A stretch of DNA of 39,328 bases from positions 1 through 39,328 of the forward strand of contig NZ_CP075396.1 in NCBI RefSeq assembly GCF_023035875.1, given 5' to 3'. Every line of letters starts with the position of its first letter. Position 1 is the first letter of the stretch. A program made the position numbers and the translations under genes. Below the pieces are notes generated by a model. That model had not been told where the DNA came from. It made no database searches and saw nothing but the letters and a program-made list of their open reading frames with translations. Positions 1 through 8,860 of this stretch are shown in pieces. This stretch comes from Borrelia puertoricensis (GTDB lineage Bacteria; Spirochaetota; Spirochaetia; Borreliales; Borreliaceae).

Positions 1-40
1 TTTATAATTTGTTAATAGTATAAGTCTATTGACATTTATT
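1..40. other. Left telomere end, Borrelia hairpin type
   Basis: The window opens with TATAAT at 3-8 (box 1-like) and TAGTATA at 16-22 (box 3-like). TTAATAGTATAA occupies 12-23. The right end read inward has the same 12-mer at the same positions, which is unlikely by chance. Borrelia linear replicons end in covalently closed hairpins resolved by ResT, and TAGTATA is the conserved telomere box. The exact terminal bases may be missing. This is inference from motif and position. Confidence 0.8.
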
Positions 41-49
41 TTTTGACTA

Positions 50-223
50 AAGTTTCTATCATTTTGCACATAGTTGCTCTCTTTTTGTACATAGTTGATA
101 TCGCAATGAACATAGTTATCTTCCCTTTTTATTAGTTGTCACTAAATTGTACATAGTTACTATAAAAATATACAATAGTTGTCTCTGATTTATACTAGAG
201 TTGTCTTATTTATAAATAAGTTA
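50..223. repeat. Subtelomeric phased array of about 21-bp degenerate repeats
   Basis: A TAGTTG-like core recurs at 50, 71, 92, 113, 133, 154, 176, 198 and 218, that is every 20-22 bp. The first and last two copies are weaker. Most units carry ACA or TACA directly before the core (ACATAGTTG). The spacing equals two helical turns, so the cores lie on one face of the DNA. No gene is visible here. The role is unknown; protein binding next to the telomere or a decayed tandem repeat are both possible. Confidence 0.7.
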
Positions 224-369
224 TATATTTCTATATTATGTATTTCTAAAGCAAATATAAAAAAATAGGGTTCAATTTATATTTAAACCCTATTTGACTT
301 AAACATCATACTCTCAAAAAGCAATAAAATTATTAATTACATATTGCTTTATCGTAAACATGGTATGTA

Positions 370-1254
370 TTACTTTTTATCAAAACCTAATGCTTCATGT
401 GTTCTCTTTAAATTATCAAAATCTTCCTCTACCTGTTTCATTGAATTCCTAAGTTTACCCATCTCTGATTCTACTTTAGCACACATATCATCTGCATGAC
501 CCAAACTCACTTTTGCATCTGATATATAATAATAATGTATACCATAATAACCATTTAACCTTATCTGTGCTGAGTGCCTTAAAGCAGACTCAGTAGAATT
601 CTTTGCATGCTCAGCATAACTTTTTGCATTTTCTAATGCATTAAATTGCTCCTTATACCACACCATTGCAATATTTTTACTACTCTTAACCTTCTCAATT
701 GCTTGATGTAAATTTATCTTCACATTTTGATCAATACCATTTCCATTAGAACCTCTTGCCCTATCAAGATCAGAATTAGCTTTAATAATATTAGCTTGCA
801 TACTCTCAATCTTTGATAATGATGCACTTACCTCTCTATACATTGCCTCAATAGTTACTAATTTACTACTAACTTTGCTATTAATTTCATTAACCTCATT
901 ATCGTAACTAACAAGATAAGATTCTTCCTCTTCAGTTAACCTATTATCTTGGGATATAGACTGTTGTTGTCCCACGCTCTCTTTAGGTCTTTCCTTTTTA
1001 AGCTCTATCTCAATACCTTTTTCTTGTAAATTTTTTTGATTTATCTTTACACCCTCTTCACTCTTTACAACAATATCTACTTGCTCTTCTTTAATTTTTT
1101 GCCTCTCTTCTCTAGATTTTAAATCTTCTAACTTTTTATTTTCTTCTACAAATTTTTCTCTTGATTTGTCTAGCAATTCATTAAGGGCATTTATATCACA
1201 TGATAACAAACATAACAATGTTAACATACATACTGATAAAATACTTCTCTCCAT
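370..1254 (-). CDS. Surface lipoprotein, helical, relapsing-fever type
   Basis: The start is placed at the ATG at 1254 (MERSILSVCM) rather than an upstream ATG, because GGAGGGAGAT lies just before it, exactly as in the related gene at 36712. It encodes about 294 residues. The lipobox is LLSC, giving a mature protein beginning CDINALNELL. The rest is highly charged and helical, with no membrane segment, so a tethered surface lipoprotein is likely. The first 30 residues closely match the 36712 product, but the bodies differ. Several Borrelia complement- or fibronectin-binding lipoproteins have similar signal peptides, yet I cannot assign it to one. The gene reads toward the left telomere and its leader holds a 19-bp palindrome. 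Confidence 0.8.
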   Translation of the reverse strand: MERSILSVCMLTLLCLLSCDINALNELLDKSREKFVEENKKLEDLKSREERQKIKEEQVDIVVKSEEGVKINQKNLQEKGIEIELKKERPKESVGQQQSISQDNRLTEEEESYLVSYDNEVNEINSKVSSKLVTIEAMYREVSASLSKIESMQANIIKANSDLDRARGSNGNGIDQNVKINLHQAIEKVKSSKNIAMVWYKEQFNALENAKSYAEHAKNSTESALRHSAQIRLNGYYGIHYYYISDAKVSLGHADDMCAKVESEMGKLRNSMKQVEEDFDNLKRTHEALGFDKK

Positions 1255-1277
1255 ATCTCCCTCCTGGGACATCAAAT

Positions 1278-1321
1278 AAATTAATAATGATTATTATATA
1301 AATAATAATCATTATTAATTT
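1278..1321. promoter_or_regulatory. Perfect 19-bp AT-rich palindrome upstream of lipoprotein gene
   Basis: Arms 1278-1296 and 1303-1321 are exact reverse complements around a 6-nt loop. The arm includes AATAATGATTATTA. It lies 24-67 bp upstream of the lipoprotein ATG, right behind its ribosome binding site. The half-site resembles Fur-family boxes (ATAATGAT/ATCATTAT), so an operator for the Fur homologue BosR is possible. An mRNA hairpin is the alternative. The function is inferred. Confidence 0.6.
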
Positions 1322-1740
1322 AAAATATATATCACCTTATCTAAAATACAAATTATTTTAATTAAAATTCTCTTTTTTTTTTATTCTCTCTTACTATACA
1401 AGTATTTACTTATTCTCTAAAATCCATAGATCCCAAAAAAGACACAGTATTCATTTTTACACTACCATTATTATTTATTTAAAACTATTCTTTTTATCTT
1501 GATATTGTTAGGTTATGATTTTGGTGCAAACAACTATACCCCTAGATAATTTCTAAAAGGATCAAAAATAGATTAATATCAATTAGTATAATTTTATATA
1601 CATGTATAACTAAGAAAACATAGCCCCTGTTTGACCTTTTAAATCACAAGAAAATCTTATACTTTAAATGACCTTTATTTTTACTACTGCCTTTACCTAT
1701 AAGTCTTTATTTTAAATTTCTTCAAATCCAATAGCCTTTA
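1322..1740. other. Non-coding AT-rich spacer
   Basis: I see no credible gene in these roughly 420 bases. A TAGTATA sequence near 1584 resembles a telomere box but lacks the other telomere features. The segment lies behind the lipoprotein promoter and ends in the decayed thyX relic. Confidence 0.5.
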
Positions 1741-1759
1741 CAAATATTTATCCTATTGA

Positions 1760-1977
1760 TTAACTATAGCTTGCCAACAAAACATGATACGTTAACATAA
1801 AACTTAAACACCGCCTCCAATATTCTTGCACCACGACTCCATATAATCAACAAGATCTATAAAGCCTTTATTTCAAACCTTATATTCCTTATTTAATAAA
1901 TCATTAAAGGCATTTATATCACACGATAACAAACATAATAATGCTAACATACATACTGATAATATACTGCTCTTCAT
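1760..1977 (-). pseudogene. Relic: lipoprotein 5' end fused in frame to thyX 5' region
   Basis: The ATG at 1977 follows the same GGAGGG ribosome site as the 36712 gene, and the first 27 or so codons match it (SVCMLALLCLLSC, then DINAFNDLL). At 1891-1902 the sequence passes into thyX at a shared 12-mer, GATTTATTAAAT. The codons then read LLNKEYKV, stop, NKGFI.LVDYM, which matches residues 9-35 of the thyX product at 37760. The stop is a TGA replacing a Leu codon. Beyond this the match decays, with faint thyX similarity to about 1760. The parents are adjacent genes at the right end, so a deletion in an inverted copy of that end explains the relic. Confidence 0.8.
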
Positions 1978-2226
1978 ATTTCCCTCCTGGGATATTAGAT
2001 TATTTAATTATTGAATCTCGATATTGAAATATAATAATTATAATAAAATAAAATTAATTACATACCAAACAAAACTAATCTCATAATACTTACTTATACC
2101 TAATTAATAGGGAACTGCATAAAAGTTACTGTCTTATATTTAGTACAAATATTTAATCTACTAAAATTAAAAAAAGGAAAACGGTTCTTATTTAAAAGAA
2201 GAGTTTTCCTCAAATGACTTTATTTA
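1965..2226. repeat. Subtelomeric block duplicated in inverted orientation at right end
   Basis: Read on the minus strand, this block holds the vlp 3' repeat, then TTGTACTAAA.ATAAGACAG, AAGTAAGTATTATGAGATTAG, and ATTTCAATATCGAGATTCAA before the lipoprotein ribosome site. The same pieces occur in the same order at about 36196-36715 on the plus strand, where a longer insert separates the last two. The two plasmid ends therefore share a common, inverted subtelomeric layout. Confidence 0.8.
2203..2225. repeat. Vlp 3' palindrome arm (left-end copy)
   Basis: This is the arm found at the 3' end of vlp cassettes, here downstream of the minus-strand vlp. It pairs with GGAAAAC near 2175-2182 to form a short hairpin with a T-run, a likely terminator for that gene. 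The outer part of the second arm is absent, unlike the complete palindrome at 36195-36261. Confidence 0.6.
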
Positions 2227-2243
2227 GTGATATTAATAATTTT

Positions 2244-3323
2244 TTATTGTTTCTGGCTACCGGTTGCTGCTTCTGTAGGTGTAGTAGAATCTGCAGATTT
2301 ATCTTCTTGTGTAACTGTAGCAAGAGCTTCACTAATTGACTTTAATCCATTATCAACAGTATTTCTTATTGCTATTATTAGGGTACTTAAAGTCTTACCA
2401 ACAGCACTAGCAGCAACTCCTTTAGCAGACTCAGCTTCAGTCTTATTCGCAGCAGTATCCTTAACAATAAATTTACCATCCTTAGCCATTGCTCGCAGTG
2501 CAATACCAGCAGCAATAACTGCATCTTTCTTTGCTGAATCTCCAAGTTGATCCTCATTATCAGTAGAAGTACCCTTAGCTAAAGCCAAAGCAGCTGCATC
2601 CGTAGCCTCACTAACTTTACCATCTTTCTTAGCATCAGCATTAGCAGCAGCAATAGCTTGCAAGATATCAGCACCAGTTACGGCCCCAATAGAAGCACTA
2701 GCAGCAGCAACATGTTTATCTTCAGCACCTTTTGATGCCTCATTTTTAGCCCCAAATAACCTACCAATATCTTTCTTATCATCATCAACTGGAGTAGTTT
2801 TATCTGCTTTTGGATCTCCTTCTTTTAAAACCAAATCAACAATAGTTTTTATTCCTTTAACTAGACTCTTTATACTCTCTGCATCAGGACCATTCCCAGC
2901 AGAATCAGATTTCACGACTTCACCAACAGCTCCACCAATAGCCCCTTTAGCAGCTTCCTTTGCACCAGCAGCAATCTTGTCTAATGTGCCTGTAATAAAC
3001 GTATCAACAACTTCCTTTACCTTTGAATATTTACCATTCTCTGCCACCACAGTGTTTAATTTCTTTTTAACTGTATTCATCGTTGTCTCGATAGAAGTGA
3101 AATACTTACCAATATCTTCCTCCTTTTAGTCTCAGCCTTAATGCCAAAGACCCCAGCAACCATATCAGAAAGAGAAGTAAAAACATCTAAGAACCCTTTA
3201 CCTAAATTAGCAATAGAAGTTAAAAATGTGGTTTTAGGATCCTCAGCACTAGCAGTACCACTCCCACAGCTAAGAAGTAAAAATAAAGTCATCAATAAAT
3301 GCACATAAAGTAATTCTTTTCAT
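2244..3323 (-). pseudogene. vlp: vlp, class G1, frameshifted, facing left telomere
   Basis: The intact 5' block AAGGAGGCACGTGATAATG places the start at 3323 (MKRITLCA). An extra base in the signal peptide (GCATTTATTGATGAC against GCGTTATTAATGAC) shifts the frame. A second lesion near 3118, two extra bases in an AAAGGAGGAAG run, shifts it again. The main body is then open from 3080 to 2244 (about 278 residues) and ends GSQKQ. Motifs include DPKTTF, GKGFLDVFTSL and [10 protein letters not shown]. Vlps are abundant surface lipoproteins undergoing antigenic variation. It lies 2.2 kb from the telomere and reads outward, the position expected of an expression site, but as written it cannot make a full Vlp. 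Confidence 0.85.
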
Positions 3324-3384
3324 TATCACGTGCCTCCTTATTACCTCAAGGGGAATAAACGAATAATAAGCTTTGATAAACATA

Positions 3385-3421
3385 AAAACAAAAACTAAGA
3401 ACATAGGCACTATAATCTTAA
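3385..3421 (-). terminator. Hairpin terminator between bdr and vlp
   Basis: On the minus strand TAAGATTATAG-TGC-CTATGTTCTTA precedes GTTTTTGTTTTTA. The right arm has two mismatches compared with the perfect version at 28017-28056. It should separate bdr transcription from the vlp. Confidence 0.5.
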
Positions 3422-3437
3422 AGATATTGAGCATGAT

Positions 3438-3462
3438 ATAACAATCAACTATGTTGATTGTT
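3438..3462. repeat. Inverted repeat in the bdr-vlp gap
   Basis: AACAATCAAC and GTTGATTGTT flank a 3-nt loop, a perfect 10-bp inverted repeat. Diverged versions occur at the two other bdr-vlp junctions (about 27976-28000 and 33433-33457). No T-run follows, so it is not a simple terminator. Confidence 0.6.
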
Positions 3463-3488
3463 ATTAATAAATAATTAAATAATTCCGT

Positions 3489-3514
3489 AAAAAAATAATT
3501 GACAGAAAATCAAT
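3489..3514 (-). terminator. bdr terminator
   Basis: On the minus strand, just after the bdr stop codon, AATTGA and TCAATT pair around a 7-nt loop and are followed by ATTTTTTT. The same structure follows the bdr gene at 32654. Confidence 0.65.
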
Positions 3515-3523
3515 TAAATAAAT

Positions 3524-4285
3524 TTACTTTACTAATAATGACATTAATGCTAAGAATATTCCTATATTAAGTGTGATAAGGGTACCAAACATCCAACCAT
3601 GAAGTCTTAATGTACTCTTAAATTCTGATGCGGTTTTATCAAGTTTATTATCAAGATCCATCCTATTAATTTCCATATCTTTTCTAACAAGAGAAACCTC
3701 ATTGCTAACATTATTAATCTTATTATCAAGTTCATTAAATTTAGTATCAATCTTATTATCAAGCTCCTTAATGTCTGATTTTAGTTCACTTCTAACATTG
3801 TCAATCTTGTTATCAAGTTCATTGAATTTAGTATCAATTTTATTATCAAGTTCATTGAATTTAGTATCAATTTTATTATCAAGTTCATTGAATTTAGTAT
3901 CAATTTTGTTATCCAGGTCGGTTTTGACAGATTTAATCTCAGCGTGTAAGCTTGACTCTACAGATCTAATTTCAGATTGTAGAAGCGCTTCAACTTTTTC
4001 AATCTTAAGATTAAAGTTACTCTCAACGGTATCTATTTTTTTATCGAGTTCATTAAATTTAGTATCTATTTTGGTATTAAGTTCATCCTTAACACTACTA
4101 ATCCCATCTTCTAAATGTTTCAATTTTATATCAAAGTTTTCTTTTAAGAATTCAATATCTTTGTAAGTCAGCTCATTACGATAATATCTATAAGACAAAT
4201 CAATAGCAATATCTCTCTTAATACCGGCTTTAGTAAGTTCAGCTATAACCATTTGTTGAGTAATAACAGGCTGTGCAAGTCCCAT
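3524..4285 (-). CDS. bdr: Bdr family repeat protein
   Basis: This is a 253-residue Borrelia direct repeat protein. The N-terminus MGLAQPVITQQMVIAEL matches the bdr at 32654. The centre is a charged coiled coil with an 11-residue period, LDNKIDTKFNE, encoded by 33-bp DNA repeats around 3780-3920. A C-terminal membrane segment (WMFGTLITLNIGIFLALMSLLVK region) anchors it in the inner membrane. Bdr genes accompany cp32-type phage and linear plasmids; their function is unknown. The leader keeps TATAAT and ATAAGGAG like the other bdr genes, but the conserved upstream inverted repeat is missing because terminase sequence abuts at 4326. Confidence 0.92.
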   Translation of the reverse strand: MGLAQPVITQQMVIAELTKAGIKRDIAIDLSYRYYRNELTYKDIEFLKENFDIKLKHLEDGISSVKDELNTKIDTKFNELDKKIDTVESNFNLKIEKVEALLQSEIRSVESSLHAEIKSVKTDLDNKIDTKFNELDNKIDTKFNELDNKIDTKFNELDNKIDNVRSELKSDIKELDNKIDTKFNELDNKINNVSNEVSLVRKDMEINRMDLDNKLDKTASEFKSTLRLHGWMFGTLITLNIGIFLALMSLLVK

Positions 4286-4325
4286 AAAAAACTCCTTATG
4301 TAATTATTATATAATATTTTAAGTA

Positions 4326-5678
4326 TTATAGAAACCTTATTTTAGTAAAATGAGCTTTAAGAGTACGCATACTTAGAGTCAATAACATATATGATGCTGA
4401 CAAGCTATCTAATGAATTATCATCACTCTTACCATCTCCTTTGTACTTATAAATATCAGATATAGCTGACTTACTTGAATAATCCATAATACTAAGTTTA
4501 GATGTTGCAAATGGCTCTATTAACGTAGCAATTTTAAACTTATGACTCATACCTTCTCTAAGTTTAAGAAACGTTTTAATCACATTCCCATGCCCAGAAA
4601 TATCATCCCTATCTTCAACATATAGTTTGTGTACATTAAGGTTTGTAAGTATAGTTTTAATTGTATTTAACACACCAAGATCACCTACTGGTAACTTTTC
4701 TTGAAAAATAAACGCATAATAACTTTGATCTACTCGCTCCAAAACACAAAGGGCTGTATTATCTCCTCCTATACTATATGCAGGATCTAAATATGCTATT
4801 GGGGATATAAATTCATGCTTACTTGTAAGATTAACATTGGTAAATATCGCATCACAGGACGAGACCCATTCTCCAAGTAGAACCCTTGCTTTATATGTTG
4901 GAATGTCCCTGTAAATCTCTTCTTGTGTTTTAATAAAATCTGAAGGTATTAATTCATTATCATATGTTGTAAAGTTATATGTAAAGTAAATTTTTGTATT
5001 ATCAATATAATTCCTTTTAAAGAAATGCTCCGGGCTGTCAGGATTGGTATCAAATATAATTGCCTGCATTCCTACTCTAAGCCTTTTTAAACATTCTATT
5101 AATGTTTCTTTATGCAGTGTAGTTGCTTCATTAACGTAAATAAGCGCCGAATTAGACCCTCTAAACCGTTCAAAATCACTCACCTTATCTCCTCCATACA
5201 GATTAACTTTTAGTGAGTCTATTTCAAAATATGATGTGTTAGAAAATTTTGGCTTAAAGGATATCTTAAGCATACTAGCAATCTTTTCAAACTGCCCTAA
5301 AACATTAATCTTTAATCATTTTTGTGAATTACCCAAAATAAAATTATTTGTATCTTCCTTGTATAGATGTCTATTCTTAATTAGAGTTTTGAGATATAAA
5401 TAACAAGCCAAAAATGTTTTTCCACTTGCTATATCATCAGATAAAATGATATTGGTTTCTCTATGTTTCTCAATACTATTTAAAACATCATGTTGATTTG
5501 AAGTTAAATATTTACTTGCAAATCCTTTAAAATCAATTATTATCTTATTTGGTTTAATAAAAGACGTAATATCAATATCAAATGAACGTTTATATTCTCT
5601 TTGCATCTCTCTAAATAACGGTAACTTGTATATATCCACACTATATCCTCTAGATTGTAAATTTATTTTGTGAATCAA
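4326..5678 (-). pseudogene. Phage large terminase (PBSX type), interrupted by one in-frame stop
   Basis: Two open segments, 5678-5316 and 5273-4326, are in the same frame, separated by one TGA at about 5316-5318 and 14 readable codons (KINVLGQFEKIAS). Together they give about 450 residues, the usual length for Borrelia cp32 terminases. The first part holds the ATPase P-loop SDDIASGKTFLACYL. The second holds a Walker B-like ALIYVNEAT and the nuclease-domain acids YLDPAY and YVEDRDD. Terminases package phage DNA into the procapsid. The stop is most simply a TCA to TGA change in NSQKS. The gene overlaps its upstream neighbour by 29 bp. Readthrough is possible but unsupported. Confidence 0.85.
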
Positions 5679-6183
5679 TATCAGTAGCTTTTAATTTAAC
5701 CATTACTTGATAAAGTAAATTTATTTGCTTAAGTTCCTTTGCACGTTTAACATTATTAAGTTCTAATATCTTATTACTAATCTCTTCATTATCTTCATTA
5801 CCAAGCTCTCTCTTAAGATCTATAATCTGACTCTCTAATATCTCTATCTCTTGACTATAAGATTTAAGTTCCAATTCCAAATATCTCTTAAATGAAGCGG
5901 TAAACTCAATTCCTAACTAATTTTTGACTATACTGAACTGGCTTTTAATATTACTTGCTTGCAAATTACTCTCAGATGCCCGAATTAAAATATTAATTAG
6001 TGTATCTTTACTTATTGTTAGTTTGGAAGCACTATCCATATTATTAACATCTCTACTTTCCCATTTACGTCTCATCTTACACATATTAGCACGACTGACT
6101 CCCATATCTTTTACAATATCACTAAGCCTATCTTCATTAAAATACACAATATAATCATCAAATGACTTCTTTTCTCTATTCAT
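5650..6183 (-). pseudogene. DUF603-like phage protein (small terminase candidate), one in-frame stop
   Basis: The gene starts MNREKKSFDDYIVYF at 6183 and contains a helix-turn-helix-like stretch (LSDIVKDMGVSRANMCKMRR). A TAG at 5917-5919 interrupts it. The same frame then stays open through GIEFTASFKRY into a coiled-coil segment that ends at 5650. The total is about 177 codons. Proteins of this type sit directly before the large terminase in Borrelia cp32 prophages, so a DNA-recognition role in packaging is plausible but inferred. The coding end overlaps the terminase start, which suggests translational coupling in the ancestor. Confidence 0.7.
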
Positions 6184-6347
6184 CTTTCTTTAACCCTGTT
6201 TTAAGTAAACTCAATTTAATTTTTGTTAACTAATTTTAACATAAACTATATAACACAAGTAATAAGATTATAAAATCTATACAATATTAAAACAATATAT
6301 TATTATATTAATAATTAATTAAATAAATTAATAAGGAGAATCTTTAT

Positions 6348-7017
6348 ATGAATAAATATATAAAATTAGTGATAATTTGTAGCACACTGCTGTGGTGATA
6401 ATCAATCTCTAATAACAGAAGAACAACGAATAGCAAAAACAATAAAAGAAAACATACCAAAAGGAATAGATGCATCAGCAAACACAATACAAGCAACAAT
6501 AATAGCAGAAGAAAAACGAATAGCAGAAGAAAAATTTAAATCTTTCATAAACGCATTTGATTTCGCATATAGTCATCATAGTTCAATAATCAACCACCAG
6601 TATAAACAAGGATACACAGACTTTAAAACATGGCTTGAAAATAATCCACAAAAACAAAAAGAATTGGCTGATGCGTTTACTGAAGCTTATGATTTCTTAG
6701 AGGAACAAAGAAAAAAACATGCACCTAACGAAAAGTTTGATGAATATATAACAAATGCTATTCTTGCTAATGATGGTAATGGTAAGATTTCATATAATAC
6801 TCAAAACGGTAAATATGGAAACACCGTAGCTCAATACTTTGAGGAAAGGACGTTTGGGGGAAATTCTATAAGTATCTTCTTTGCAGCACAGCTTATAGAA
6901 AGTATAACCACATCATTCAAAACCAAAAGCAATGAAAAAACTTTCGAACATGTTATAGCAAACATATCATATCAAACAAGTCAGTTGAAACAATACTGGC
7001 CAGAGGAAACAAATTAG
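6348..7017 (+). pseudogene. Lipoprotein gene frameshifted in the signal peptide (S2/Mlp-like)
   Basis: The ATG at 6348 follows ATAAGGAG and encodes MNKYIKLVIICSTLL, which then runs into TGG TGA. One frame over, CGDNQSLITEEQ continues without stops to 7017 (about 205 codons). A small indel at the lipobox (about 6388-6393) has therefore split signal peptide from mature protein. Recognisable stretches are FKTWLENNPQKQKELADAF and YDFLEEQRKKHAPNEKFDEY. These recall Borrelia plasmid lipoproteins of the S2 antigen or Mlp kind, which I recall only loosely. It would be a surface lipoprotein if intact. It is divergent from the phage genes to its left. Confidence 0.65.
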
Positions 7018-7889
7018 TCACAAGAAACAATAGAATTTAATAAAAGTAAATTAAGATAGTAGCAAATCTATTATCTTAATAATAAATAAGTTTTTAAGTC
7101 AAATAGTGGATAAAATAGAGAATTTAAGAAAAGAGATTTAAAAAGAAATGGGTAAAAGGATTAAGAAAGTGTGTAAGTAAACATTTTGTTAACTTGAGGT
7201 TAACATAGAGAGAGAAGTTAAAATATAACACAGAAGAATGCCATTGCAAAAAGAGAATTAGGCAAACAAGCAATATAAAGTAAAAATAAAAGTATTTGTA
7301 AGGAAAAGGAGAAAGAGTACTAGATATATTCCCTAAGTTCTCAAAAAAATAACATTTATATTTATTACAAATACGTATAACAGCATATTTTATATACAAT
7401 GAAGACCTTTAAAAATTGACTCTACGTATAAGTATTTGCTAATATTTTCATATACCTCGATACTACTTCCCATTTCAAAATTTTTACCAACTTCAAAGTA
7501 AAGACATAATTTGACCTTTAAGTATTTATTTACAAAAAATTATTTGTTAAACTTTAAGTTTTAATAATTATTTGATTTATAATAAATATAAATTATTCAA
7601 GATTTAACCAATATTTCAATTTTTATTTATAAAAGTAACAAACTAAATCTTAATCAAGCATAAATATACGCTTAGACGTTAAAGAACACTAAATTGCAAA
7701 TTTTTATACTTTTCTATGTAATAATGAATACATAAAAAATGACACCCCCATTGCTTTCTTTGTACAATTCTTATATCTTAAAGACCTATTAACCACAATT
7801 TAGTTGACTTTCATAACAAAGATAATAAAACCTTCGGTTTTTTACAAAAAAAACACAATCACAAAACTAACCTGGCTAAAAAATCCCTT
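7018..7889. other. Non-coding AT-rich region
   Basis: About 870 bases with no credible gene. A hairpin at 7051-7079 (TTAAGATAGTAG / CTATTATCTTAA) follows the lipoprotein relic. A second at 7826-7843 serves the DUF244-like gene. The purine-rich stretch 7085-7330 may be decayed coding sequence, but I cannot identify it. Confidence 0.5.
7826..7845 (-). terminator. Terminator after DUF244-like gene
   Basis: AAAACC-TTC-GGTTTT forms a 6-bp stem with a tight loop and runs of T on either strand. It lies about 45 bp downstream of the minus-strand gene ending at 7890. Confidence 0.6.
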
Positions 7890-8860
7890 TCAACGCTGCT
7901 TCCCACCTCCATTAATCTCAAGTTGACTTGATTTTACAAATTTTAAAAATTCGAACTTAAAATCTACATCACATAGCTCCTCATATACAAAACTATTTTT
8001 CAAAAAATCCCTGATAATATCACTAAGCTTGTATAACTCAATATTTTTAATATCAATATCACTATTTGACTTTAAAGATTTGGCAATACTAATTACATCC
8101 CGCTCCAATCTTGAAATATCAACCATTACATAACTAATAAAATCATCACTCTTATCAATTACACAGTTGACCAGCTCACCACCTATGATAAAAAATAAAT
8201 TTCCCTTATCTAAACCTGTACAGAGTAGCTGCATTTGTACTTGAACATAATACTTGAAGAAATATTTATCTTCTAAAAAATTAGAAAGTCTATTGTATTC
8301 AAAAGCAGCACTTTTTAAGTAAAAATTATCAATAAATTTGATCTCAAGTAACTCGGCTTCGCAATCGCTGTTCACAAACCATCCATCAATTATCAAACCA
8401 ACTAATGTCTCACAGTCCTTAATTTTTTAAAGTAATTACATTTATCAATACCGTTTGCATATTTGTTTTTATGTAACACCTCAATATTACCCACGTGCAT
8501 ACGCACAAATTCTTCAAATCCTAGGTTTTCTAGCTCCTTTCCCTTTCTCATGCTCAAGTTATCTTCAAATGGTATTTCCCTTCCTATAGCTTTAAGTATT
8601 CGCTCTCGCATTAATTTTTCTAAAGCACCAGCACCACTAAACATGCTTCCAACTTCACTTGCTCCCATACGCTTTAACGATTCTCTTTGCATACTAAAGT
8701 CAACCTTACTATTAAATTTAAAACATTCATTCTTACCAATTTTTGGTAATTTACGTCCTACCTTATTTATTTTACTTAACTGTTTTTGTTTACTTTTAAG
8801 ATTTTTTTGACTTTGATATGCAAAAGATTCAAAACCCTTAAACACCATTTGTCCGTACAA
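7890..8860 (-). pseudogene. DUF244-like nuclease (YqaJ/lambda-exonuclease type), one frameshift
   Basis: Segments 8860-8402 and 8396-7890 encode one protein of about 325 residues. The frame changes near 8415, where an A is missing in TTAAGGACTG, so KKLRTVRH-stop replaces the expected KD.CETLVGLIIDGW. The first half contains GASEVGSMFSG and GREIPFEDNLSMRKGKELE. The second contains IDGWFV.SDCEAELLEIK, which fits the D...ExK catalytic pattern of PD-(D/E)XK nucleases. Borrelia DUF244 proteins are predicted phage recombination exonucleases. The start is uncertain: TTG at 8860 or ATG at 8848. Apart from the frameshift, the key residues are kept. Confidence 0.75.

Noticed and set aside
50..223. The 21-bp array as a CRISPR array
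   Set aside because: The units are too short and too diverged, with no distinct repeat-spacer pattern and no cas genes.
1584..1590. Internal TAGTATA as a trace of a fused telomere
   Set aside because: There is no inverted partner and no second telomere box nearby; a 7-mer is expected by chance in DNA this AT-rich.
3702..4166. Plus-strand repeat-rich open frame opposite bdr
   Set aside because: It is the mirror of the 33-bp bdr repeats; the minus-strand frame has the ribosome site and family features.
7124..7399. Minus-strand open frame of 91 codons with hydrophobic content
   Set aside because: It arises from AT-rich purine-biased DNA, has no ribosome site, and shows no family resemblance.
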